Below are positions 1 through 6,750 of a DNA stretch of 14,211 nt, in pieces. Position 1 is the first letter of the stretch, and every line of letters begins with the position of its first letter. This stretch comes from SAR202 cluster bacterium (GTDB lineage: Bacteria; Chloroflexota; Dehalococcoidia; Lucifugimonadales; UBA826). The stretch is from the NCBI GenBank assembly GCA_009392675.1, contig VFFY01000216.1, positions 1 through 14,211 of the forward strand. The letters run 5' to 3'. Under the pieces are notes generated by a model. That model made no database searches and was not told where the DNA came from. It saw only the letters and a list, made by a program, of their open reading frames with translations. The position numbers and the translations under genes are program-made.

Positions 1-422
1 CCTTCTGAAGGGGACAGGGATACCAAAGCAGCACCGAACACTGTAACAAATATGCAAGCCAAGGAATATATTGTGACATCTTCCCCAAGTATAAAGAAAG
101 CTAGAATTGCAACAAAAACAGGGTATGTGGATACCACGGGAACCACTCGTGACACATCTTGTGACTCCATTATTTGAAACATGATGACCAGATACACTCC
201 AGAAGATATGCCGGAAAAAATAGCAATTGTCAGAGAATTCAATGTCATCCCGGAGATTGTGGACATAGGAATGGCGATAAGCCCTAGGATTATTTGTGCT
301 AATCCGACTGTGACTATAAATACCTTAGCGTTGTCAACATGTTTGGATATGAGTAGCTTGTCCAACACTGACACAAGTGCAAAGGTAAATGCACTTGCCA
401 TTGAAAACCACATCCATTCCAT
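1..422 (-). CDS. EamA/DMT-family permease, N-terminal part (cut by window edge)
   Basis: Reading the minus strand from an ATG at 422 gives about 140 hydrophobic codons that run off the left edge without a stop. An in-frame TAG lies four codons upstream of this ATG, and a second in-frame ATG lies three codons after it. The translation begins MEWMWFSMASAFTFALVSVL and has about five membrane segments. It ends one domain with a pattern like YPVFVAILAFFILGED followed by a glycine-containing last helix, which matches the end of an EamA repeat (normally a Pro, then a helix ending in GE). EamA proteins are inner-membrane drug/metabolite carriers of about 290 residues made of two such repeats, so roughly half is visible. 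It lies 47 bp downstream of the alpha/beta-barrel gene on the same strand and may be co-transcribed with it. The substrate cannot be told. Confidence 0.75.
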   Translation of the reverse strand, partial: MEWMWFSMASAFTFALVSVLDKLLISKHVDNAKVFIVTVGLAQIILGLIAIPMSTISGMTLNSLTIAIFSGISSGVYLVIMFQIMESQDVSRVVPVVSTYPVFVAILAFFILGEDVTIYSLACIFVTVFGAALVSLSPSE

Positions 423-469
423 TGGATTATCTAGGACCTAAGATTTTGTATAAAGAAATTAACAGACGA

Positions 470-1138
470 CTACTCGAGTTCAAAAGTTTTAACCCAAATG
501 CCAGGAGAATCTGATTCATGCTGCATTTCTTCCCGCATCCTTTCATTGTCAGGATGGGCAGTTTGTTGTTTTTGCCACTCCTCAGTCTGCGAAGCATTGG
601 CGGAATCTAATTCGTAAAAAGTCATGTATTTAGGTGAGCCTTCGACCGTCTGATAGCGACGGCCTCGTATTACGCCGTCGACTGTTTCATAATTCGGCAC
701 GTAAACTTTGTTGTACCAATTGTTCCATTCATTTTCTGTGTTGCTAGGAATATTCATCCTTCCAATTTGTAAAGCTGGAGCCATAGGACTTGAAAGTATT
801 TCCTCTGTCAGTTCTGTTGGGAATATCATTTCGTATACATTTCGGATATATTTTGTTCCTATAACATCTGGCGACATTCGCTTTGACCATTCTGTCGGAT
901 TGTTTTTCAACTCAACATATCCTGGAGATTTCATAACTGAAGAATGTTCCAACTCGTATACCGCTAGGTGTTTTGGGCCACTTTTCACAGCTTCGTAGCG
1001 AGCCGCACTTAAGACCCCGGGAACTGACAATCTTTCTGCCATATGTTCCTGGTTATACCATTCATTGAATTCTTCTTCGTGTTCTGGAGGTACTTCGCTC
1101 CAAACCGCGAGCATACCCGTCCCTTTTAGCTTAATCAT
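470..1138 (-). CDS. Tandem dimeric alpha/beta-barrel (ferredoxin-like) protein, function unknown
   Basis: A 222-residue soluble protein with no signal peptide. A Shine-Dalgarno GAGG lies about 7 bases before the ATG. It is an internal duplication. In the first half (about 5-105) an EFNEWYNQEH stretch (23-32) is followed by PGV (40-42), RY (47-48) and KHLAVYEL (56-63). In the second half (about 122-222) the same order recurs as EWNNWYN (137-143), VDGV (153-156), RY (161-162) and PKYMTFYEL (169-177). WYN-x-EH and PG-x-x-x-x-x-RY patterns are typical of dimeric alpha/beta-barrel families such as EthD- and monooxygenase-like proteins, so each half probably forms one barrel half and the protein folds on itself. 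The His of the first repeat (His32) has no counterpart in the second. No cofactor or substrate can be inferred. It may share a transcript with the downstream EamA permease. Confidence 0.7.
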   Translation of the reverse strand: MIKLKGTGMLAVWSEVPPEHEEEFNEWYNQEHMAERLSVPGVLSAARYEAVKSGPKHLAVYELEHSSVMKSPGYVELKNNPTEWSKRMSPDVIGTKYIRNVYEMIFPTELTEEILSSPMAPALQIGRMNIPSNTENEWNNWYNKVYVPNYETVDGVIRGRRYQTVEGSPKYMTFYELDSANASQTEEWQKQQTAHPDNERMREEMQHESDSPGIWVKTFELE

Positions 1139-1203
1139 GTTTACCTCAAATCGTAGCTGTTTGATTCAGGCAATATAACATAACGTTTTAGAAAAAAAAC
1201 TTT

Positions 1204-1608
1204 TTATAGTGTTGATACCAGTTGCTTGTAAAAAGGTTGTGTGGGTTCTGGGTATAAATTATCCGCCCCGGCCTGCATCTGGATGATTGATAACAGTTTA
1301 ATTGCTGCTTTTTGTGTATTGCTCAACTACTCAGTGACCTGCGGCCAGGTCACACCTGATCCTAGCTTCATGCTTTTAGAGATAGGATCCAGATGGTCAA
1401 TTTTTTGAAATGAATTACTGTTTATTATTACTCCTTTTTCAATTAATTGTTGTCCACCCATCGAATGAAACGCACCGGCAGGGTTAATTTTTGTTCCATT
1501 CCGTACGGCCTTATCGATTAAATCGACTATTTGCTCCATCGATTATGATTTTTCAAAGGAGGCGACACGTGAGGTATTAACTTTGGATTGGACACCATTT
1601 AAAAACAT
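1204..1608 (-). pseudogene. Remnant of FAD-linked oxidase (FAD-binding domain), two in-frame stops
   Basis: On the minus strand an ATG at 1608 opens a frame reading MFLNGVQSKVNTSRVASFEK, then meets TAA (1543-1545). It continues with a 70-codon segment (1327-1539) containing GAFHSMGGQQL and LGSGVTWPQVTE, meets TAG (1327-1329), and continues with LSNTQKAAIKL and IIQMQAGADNL before a last stop at 1204-1206. These pieces follow the order of the N-terminal FAD-binding domain of FAD-linked oxidases: an opening N-x-x-x-S-x-x-N-x-T-x-V, a G-x-x-HSMGGQ flavin-binding turn, and a GVTW strand. All segments are in one frame, so the two stops are substitutions rather than frameshifts. Only about 135 of an expected 440 or so codons remain; the substrate domain is gone. 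The stops are ochre and amber, not UGA, so recoding is not suggested. The segment after ADNL is no longer recognisable. Confidence 0.7.
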
Positions 1609-1637
1609 GGTTCAATAATGTTTATATGACTAGCTTC

Positions 1638-2846
1638 TTAGATCTTTTCAGATAGAAATGCCTTGATATCGTTCTCGACGGCCTCTTTATGTACGTTCCA
1701 GGCTGCACCATGTGGGGCTTCATCAAGGCGTAGGTAGGTCACAATGTCTGGCCTAGAATTAGCTAAAGAATCACTGAGAGATACAGGGACTGTTTTATCT
1801 GCGTTGCTATGTATTAAGAGGATGGGAGTAGATAATTCATCGCTTCTTGACAAATAATTCAAATCTTCCCATCGTATATTAACCATTCGGGAGACCAATT
1901 TTTTGATTGGATATTCAGCTCCACGAGGGAGTAATGGGATTTCCTCAGCTTTCATACCTATGATCTTGTTAAGGTTAAGGGCAGGAGATTCTAAGATTGC
2001 CCCGTGTATTTGTGATTTTGTGGTCGATTCCAGCAAATATTTAATTACTATTGCACCTCCCATACTGTGGCCCATTAGGAATATTTTCTTTGCCCCCCGG
2101 TCATTGCAGAATTTGACAGCGCTTTCCAAATCCCTCCATTCCGTCAACCCAAACATATGGTAACCACCCTTATCTACAGGAGCATTTTGGTCGTTTCTAT
2201 AATCTGATAAAAGAACATTCAAACCAAGTCGATGTAAGGTCGGGACAAATCGCATTGATTCTGTTCTGTAAGATCTATGCCCGTGTATTCCTATGATCCA
2301 ACTATTGCTATCCACTGGAATGTGCCAGCCAGTCAAAATCCCAAGTTCTGATTCAAACGATACATCAGAATATTCAAGATCGAGGTCAATTTTTGGATTG
2401 TCTTCATAAACAAACAGGCTGGTTTTTATCTTAGAATTTTTTTTCAAGCACCCAGTGCGAGAAATTATTTTTCTGGTTATGACCCCGTTTACTATGGATG
2501 TTGGCCCCCCTGCCACCAAAGAACCTTCTCGACTTGTGAGCCCGATATTGGGTAGCTGTCCGTCACTAATATCTCTGCCACGGGGGCGAAAGGTTATGTG
2601 ATTTTCATCGATGGATACTACGGAAGAAAAGTATTCTAATTTTTGCCGAAATATTTTGAAACCCTGGCGTCGCGTTTCAACAGCGTAGTAGATGATCACA
2701 AATCCTGTGATTCCTATAACCGCAGCAAAAACCGATAAAATTATTGGTATTATCATCTTGGCAAATACTTTTTCAAATATCCGGGTGTGGTTTGCATTAG
2801 TGAGTACTATCTGACCACGGTTTGTTGTAGTCCACCTGATGGGCAT
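1638..2846 (-). CDS. Membrane-anchored alpha/beta hydrolase
   Basis: A 402-residue protein with one strong membrane segment (about 31-55) near the N-terminus and a long region before the hydrolase fold (about 165-400). The catalytic parts are clear: an HGH oxyanion-hole turn (188-190), the nucleophile elbow GHSMGG with Ser261, the acid Asp350 in HSNADKTVP, and His379 in APHGAAW. This is the order of the serine alpha/beta-hydrolase family (lipases, esterases, peptidase-like enzymes), acting on an ester or amide that cannot be named. With a single N-terminal anchor the catalytic domain may face the outside, but topology is not settled by the sequence. The ATG at 2846 has only a weak ribosome site; Met31 (2756) is an alternative start just before the membrane helix. 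It is divergent from the PfkB-like gene with only 41 bp between starts. No defect is seen in the catalytic residues. Confidence 0.85.
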   Translation of the reverse strand: MPIRWTTTNRGQIVLTNANHTRIFEKVFAKMIIPIILSVFAAVIGITGFVIIYYAVETRRQGFKIFRQKLEYFSSVVSIDENHITFRPRGRDISDGQLPNIGLTSREGSLVAGGPTSIVNGVITRKIISRTGCLKKNSKIKTSLFVYEDNPKIDLDLEYSDVSFESELGILTGWHIPVDSNSWIIGIHGHRSYRTESMRFVPTLHRLGLNVLLSDYRNDQNAPVDKGGYHMFGLTEWRDLESAVKFCNDRGAKKIFLMGHSMGGAIVIKYLLESTTKSQIHGAILESPALNLNKIIGMKAEEIPLLPRGAEYPIKKLVSRMVNIRWEDLNYLSRSDELSTPILLIHSNADKTVPVSLSDSLANSRPDIVTYLRLDEAPHGAAWNVHKEAVENDIKAFLSEKI

Positions 2847-2887
2847 GCTAACTTTCGTTATTCAAAACTACAGGGTATGGATCAAAA

Positions 2888-3838
2888 ATGCGAACTCAAA
2901 GTCAAATAACCGGTATTAATACGGATTTAAAAGGATCTATTGATGTTGCTTGTATCGGGATGTTAACCCCAGCAGAGGTGTATGTGGTTGATCAAATGCC
3001 AGATTGGAACACTGGCACTACCTGGAAAGGAAGAGCTGATTTTATATCTGATGACGCTGCTATAGTGGCGTGCTGTATAAAAAAATGGGGATTGGCTAGC
3101 GGTTTGGTATGTAATAAATTGGGAAACGACATTTCTGGGCAGAATGTTATCGACGAATTAGAATCTCTCGGTATTGTTGGTCAGTTCATTAAGGACGAAA
3201 ACCTTACCACCCCGTACGAAATCGTTATTTCAGACTCTCGTGGCGGTAGGACATATATTTGGGACAGGAAGGAAGATATCTTGTCTACTCTGGAGGTTGC
3301 AGACACTTCAATTATTGAGGTGGCCAAATGTGCCTACGCCGACTGGTATGACTATCCCCACAACTTAACCGCGATTAAAGAAGTGTTACATCAAAACATC
3401 CCACTACTTATCAATATTGAAGACCAGTATCAAGATTTTGAGTCCATTAAAAAATTGGTTGGATTGGCGACTTGGGTTCAATGCACTCCAAACCAAACTA
3501 ATAATAAACATCGACAAGATGAGACTTGTCGTCAATTACTAAAAGAAGGGGTAGAAGGGATAATTTTTACCGGTTCAGAAGAAGGGTGTACGTGGGTGAC
3601 CAATTCAGAATCCTTTGCGGTGAAAGCCCCTTCCGTTCATTTAGTAGATGCTAATGGGGCAGGGGCCGTGTTATCTTCGGGATTTTTATATGGATATAGT
3701 AAAGGGTGGGATTTTGAGACTTCGTGCAGGTTTGCTGTGTCAGCGGCCTCACTGCAGTGTCAAGAAATATCTCCTTCTGCCTTGCCGGTTCAACGTATTA
3801 TTGAGGTTTCGCAAGGCCTTGAAACAGTTAGATTCTGA
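2888..3838 (+). CDS. PfkB-family (ribokinase-like) protein lacking the catalytic Asp; likely pseudokinase
   Basis: A 316-residue protein with the layout of PfkB sugar/nucleoside kinases: an N-terminal strand DVACIG (19-24), an AAIVACCIKKWGL segment (57-69) in place of the usual GG-x-x-x-N-x-A, a KLGND turn (77-81), a GSEEGC stretch (229-234) in the place of the usual G-x-x-G, and the signature region DANGAGAVLSSGF (254-266). In active members this last motif reads D-T-x-G-A-G-D and its final Asp is the catalytic base. Here residue 260 is Ala (GCC; GAC would give Asp, a one-base change). The substrate-side GG motif is also altered. The frame is intact and full length, so this looks like a folded protein with changed or lost phosphotransfer rather than a decaying gene. 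The start has only a distant AGGG as ribosome site. It converges with the MFS gene 15 bp downstream. Confidence 0.8.
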   Translation: MRTQSQITGINTDLKGSIDVACIGMLTPAEVYVVDQMPDWNTGTTWKGRADFISDDAAIVACCIKKWGLASGLVCNKLGNDISGQNVIDELESLGIVGQFIKDENLTTPYEIVISDSRGGRTYIWDRKEDILSTLEVADTSIIEVAKCAYADWYDYPHNLTAIKEVLHQNIPLLINIEDQYQDFESIKKLVGLATWVQCTPNQTNNKHRQDETCRQLLKEGVEGIIFTGSEEGCTWVTNSESFAVKAPSVHLVDANGAGAVLSSGFLYGYSKGWDFETSCRFAVSAASLQCQEISPSALPVQRIIEVSQGLETVRF

Positions 3839-3853
3839 CCCTGGGGTTTAATG

Positions 3854-5242
3854 CTAAGTTTGGCTCACTGTAGTATGGGGAATTCCTGTCCGGTAAATTT
3901 TCCTTAAAGATATTATGAACCAACTTATGAAAACACAGGCTATAAATAAAATTCCACCTATGGTTAACATAGTGTCCGCCGGAAGAAGAACTCTTGATCC
4001 GGCAATTAAATCGAGTCGCAGGAAAGGTAGATCGGACATAGCACCGTTGGCTAAGTTCATTGTAGCCATTATTCCTCCTATGTGGACTGAATAAACTGCT
4101 CCCACCCGTCCTCTAACTGAGTCATCAGTTGCCAATTGAATCATGGTATGGGTGAGGGTCATATACCCCGCTTGTGATGCTCCCATTAGAGCTGCGCTTC
4201 CGATGGCAAAGTATATGTTGGGGGAAAATGCTAAGAGGATCGGCGCAAGCCCACTTATGATCCCTAGATTAAGAAATAATTTACCCTTTGTTGTCTCACT
4301 AGTGACTCCTGCCAGCCATATCAAACTTATTAATGCCCCTCCTCCTATGGACATCATCATGAGACTAAAATCTCCTCCGCTCGTTGCATTAAATCTCTCG
4401 ACCGATAATACGGGTAACACAGCCTCGAATGACATAGTAAAACCGCAATGAAAGAATGCCATCATAACGATTAATTTCAATAAGGGATGTTTGTAGACGT
4501 AGGGAATACCCTGTGTGAAATTTGAAAAGAATCCCTTTTTACTATCCATTGAACCGGAGCTGGTAGTTTTTATCCTCAGAGCCTGAACAAGGCTGATAAT
4601 GTAAAACAATGAACATGTTAAGAAGGCCCATTCTATTCGTGTGCTTGCTAAAAGTGGCAGTATTGTCAATGGTCCTAAAAGCCTCGAGCCATGCATAGTC
4701 GCTTGGTTTAAGGCAATCGCATTAAGTAATTTTTCTTTTGGCACTAGATTAGGAACTAGTGCTTGGCCCACAGGCATTTGTGCTGATCTGGCTGCGCCAT
4801 TCACGAAAGCAAGGGTCATAAGGTGCCACATCTCCATCTGGTTAAAGGCCATTAGGCCTGCGAGGAACAATGTGTGAGTGAGGTTGAGGGCGTAGATGGA
4901 AGCCATTACTTTCCGTCTTTCATACTTGTCGGCTAGATACCCAGTGAATGGTGGAATCACAACCCTAGGTATCATTGCAAGAAAAGTGACAAGTCCCACA
5001 TAGAGGGATGATTCGGACATTTCCCATACAATCCAACCACGGGCAACTATGAGGGCCCAAGCGGCAGCACTTGCACTCATGTTGCCGGTCCATAACACCC
5101 TATAATCTCTGTATTGAAGGGCGGCTAAGAACCGGCTTTCTAAAATCTTGTTTATCAAAATGCCACGGGAGTGGAATGAATATATTTCATGAGGGATTAT
5201 TATAAAGCCTGCTTTTATAAATAAACACCAGCGAATCTTCAA
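3854..5242 (-). CDS. MFS transporter, MFS_3 / EntS-like exporter type
   Basis: A polytopic inner-membrane carrier with about 12 hydrophobic segments. The opening ALQYRDYRVLWTGN (41-54) is the typical start of MFS_3-type exporters (enterobactin- and macrolide-efflux relatives), and the loop between helices 2 and 3 carries motif A as GYLADKYERRK (101-111). The end of the first half, SAQMPVGQALVPNLVPKEKL (153-172), is also typical of this group. The substrate is unknown; export of a small molecule is inferred from the family. The open frame begins with TTG at 5242, but the first 28 residues do not look like family sequence and no ribosome site precedes it. A TTG at 5158, giving a start just before INKILESRFLAAL, fits family length better, though it too lacks a good ribosome site, so the start is uncertain. 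It has no same-strand neighbour close by and probably stands alone. Confidence 0.85.
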   Translation of the reverse strand: MKIRWCLFIKAGFIIIPHEIYSFHSRGILINKILESRFLAALQYRDYRVLWTGNMSASAAAWALIVARGWIVWEMSESSLYVGLVTFLAMIPRVVIPPFTGYLADKYERRKVMASIYALNLTHTLFLAGLMAFNQMEMWHLMTLAFVNGAARSAQMPVGQALVPNLVPKEKLLNAIALNQATMHGSRLLGPLTILPLLASTRIEWAFLTCSLFYIISLVQALRIKTTSSGSMDSKKGFFSNFTQGIPYVYKHPLLKLIVMMAFFHCGFTMSFEAVLPVLSVERFNATSGGDFSLMMMSIGGGALISLIWLAGVTSETTKGKLFLNLGIISGLAPILLAFSPNIYFAIGSAALMGASQAGYMTLTHTMIQLATDDSVRGRVGAVYSVHIGGIMATMNLANGAMSDLPFLRLDLIAGSRVLLPADTMLTIGGILFIACVFISWFIISLRKIYRTGIPHTTVSQT

Positions 5243-5314
5243 ATTGTTTAATGAAATTAAATTGAAAAGATGGTTGAGCTTAACAACAGATACATTAACC
5301 TATGAAGGGAGGCC

Positions 5315-5505
5315 ATGACCTCTATTGTCCCAACGGGAAAAGATGTGCTGCCCTATTTTGAAAAATTGAAAAATTGAGCAATTGGGGTCGGTGGGATTTA
5401 GACGATCAACATGGCACCCTTAATTTTCTTTTCCAAAACAAAACCCTAGAGGCGGGTTTATTGGTGATGGAAGGGACCCAACTGGTTCTCCATCGAATTC
5501 AGTAG
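5315..5505 (+). pseudogene. Remnant of cyclase-family (PF04199, kynurenine-formamidase-like) gene, broken by 8-bp duplication
   Basis: An ATG at 5315, preceded by a strong AAGGGAGG, opens a frame reading MTSIVPTGKDVLPYFEKLKN and stops at 5375-5377. In the frame one base back the sequence then reads NWGRWDLDDQHGTLNFL and on to a TAG at 5503-5505. The pattern NWG-x-W-x-x-DD-x-x-GTLN is the well-known N-terminus of cyclase-family metal-dependent hydrolases. The break coincides with a perfect tandem 8-mer, GAAAAATT at 5360-5367 and 5368-5375. Removing one copy restores a continuous frame, PYFEKLSNWGRWD, across the junction. So the gene was interrupted by a slippage-type duplication. Only about 60 codons of an expected 260-300 remain and no later part of the family is seen downstream, so a 3' deletion is also needed. 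Confidence 0.7.
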
Positions 5506-5619
5506 CGATATTTTAATAAAAATGAGTAAATCAACCATGATCCAAATTAATATTCGCAAATTTTTTATAGAGACCGCACTGGACACCTCATTAAATATTT
5601 CATATCCTTTAGCCCATTC

Positions 5620-5652
5620 ATTAACGGGTTTTATTAACGGGTTATTAACGAT
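5620..5652 (+). repeat. Tandem ATTAACGGGTT repeats before the hydroxyacid dehydrogenase gene
   Basis: ATTAACGGGTTTT (5620-5632) is followed directly by ATTAACGGGTT (5633-5643) and a partial third unit ATTAACGAT (5644-5652). The array ends about 4 bases before the purine-rich ribosome site GGGGGAGAG. The position, just upstream of the start, would suit an operator or a leader-RNA element, but simple replication slippage explains it equally well. The rest of 5506-5669 shows only AT-rich sequence with no gene or clear promoter that I can defend. Confidence 0.4.
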
Positions 5653-5669
5653 AGGGGGAGAGAAAGAGT

Positions 5670-6728
5670 ATGGCTAAGTATAAAGTCGTAACGCAGAAAC
5701 CGGCTGGTGTCACCTTTGATTTAGCGGATGGCCAATATTTGCTGGAGAAAGATTCACTTGACTTGATTGATGCAGAAATAATAGAAATAAACGCTTCAAC
5801 AGAGGATGAATTTATAGCTTCTGCCAAAGACGCAGACGCTATAATTGCTAGGGGTCGACCTATAACCAAGAAAATCATAGATGCTTTGGAGAATTGTAAA
5901 GTGATCTCCCTTGGCAGTGTTGGTGCAGATACTGTTGATGTAAATGCAGCAACTGCGAAGGGTATCCCAGTCACAAATGTCCCGGACACTTTTATTGAGG
6001 AAGTGGCTGATCACACCATGATGCTTCTTCTTGCTTCGTATAGAAGACTAAATATTATGGATCAAATGGTACGAGAGAACAGGTGGTCAGAAGGGCGACC
6101 TCTTCTTTCAGAATTCCCAAGATTGTGGGGACAAACCCTAGGTTTCATAGCGTTCGGGCATGTGGCCAAAGCGGTATCGATCAGAGCCAAAGCTTTTGGC
6201 CTACGACTGATTGCCTTTGATCCCTATATTGAAGAACTATCCATGACGGAATGTGGGGTTCAACCTATTAGTACCTTGGAAGAGATGCTGAGTATGTCAG
6301 ATATAGTTTCAATGCATGCTCCCTCCACTGAGGATGCCTTCCATTTAATGAGTGAACCGCAATTTAAATCCATGAAACCTACGGCCCTTTTCATTAATAA
6401 CGGGCGAGGCCCAACGGTGGATGAAGAAGCTTTGATTAAAGCACTTGAGCAAGAATGGATAGCTGGTGCTGCACTTGATGTATTTGAACAAGAACCTCCA
6501 GATCCTGAAAATCCTCTATTACATATGGAAAATGTGATATCAACTCCGCACGTTGCCTCTGCATCGCAAAGGATGGCTCCTGAGACGAGGAGACGGGTAG
6601 GCAAGGAACTTTCCCTAGTCCTTACAGGACGATGGCCAAGAAGTTGTGTGAATCCATCAGTATTAGCTGATTCTGGGCTCAAACGATGGCAGCCATATTC
6701 CATGGGTAGAGGCCCAGGTTCCGGCTAA
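5670..6728 (+). CDS. NAD-dependent D-2-hydroxyacid dehydrogenase (SerA / CtBP-like)
   Basis: A 352-residue cytosolic enzyme of the D-isomer-specific 2-hydroxyacid dehydrogenase family, which interconverts a 2-oxoacid and a D-2-hydroxyacid with NAD(H). The catalytic triad is complete: Arg246 in NNGRGPTVDEEAL, Glu275 in DVFEQEPP and His294 in STPHVA. The N-terminal catalytic-domain signature SVGADTVDVNAATAKGIPV (83-101) and the hinge EVADHTMMLLLASYRR (111-126) are typical. The nucleotide-binding turn is odd: where relatives have GxGxxG, this one has AFGHVA (161-166), so the first and third glycines are alanines; Asp184 at the end of the second strand still suggests NAD rather than NADP. The start is an ATG with GGGGGAGAG upstream. 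There is no ACT regulatory domain, so it is probably not the biosynthetic SerA; the substrate is unknown. It converges with the MFS carrier, and the two share a terminator. Confidence 0.9.
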   Translation: MAKYKVVTQKPAGVTFDLADGQYLLEKDSLDLIDAEIIEINASTEDEFIASAKDADAIIARGRPITKKIIDALENCKVISLGSVGADTVDVNAATAKGIPVTNVPDTFIEEVADHTMMLLLASYRRLNIMDQMVRENRWSEGRPLLSEFPRLWGQTLGFIAFGHVAKAVSIRAKAFGLRLIAFDPYIEELSMTECGVQPISTLEEMLSMSDIVSMHAPSTEDAFHLMSEPQFKSMKPTALFINNGRGPTVDEEALIKALEQEWIAGAALDVFEQEPPDPENPLLHMENVISTPHVASASQRMAPETRRRVGKELSLVLTGRWPRSCVNPSVLADSGLKRWQPYSMGRGPGSG

Positions 6729-6750
6729 TATACATTAAGGAAATAAGGAT

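Noticed and set aside
181..441. Rightward 86-codon open frame
   Set aside because: It is antisense to the EamA permease frame, whose translation shows clear membrane helices and family end-motifs, while this one shows no family features.
1327..1539. A real 70-residue protein
   Set aside because: FAD-oxidase homology continues in frame on both sides of its stops, so it is a fragment of a broken gene. The stops are TAA and TAG, so selenocysteine does not apply.
3838..3854. Terminator between the convergent PfkB-like and MFS genes
   Set aside because: ACCC-TG-GGGT can be drawn here, but the stem is four pairs with a two-base loop and has no convincing T tract.
5645..6014. Leftward open frames under the dehydrogenase gene
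   Set aside because: They are shadows of a strongly conserved rightward gene and show only serine/isoleucine-rich, family-less translations.
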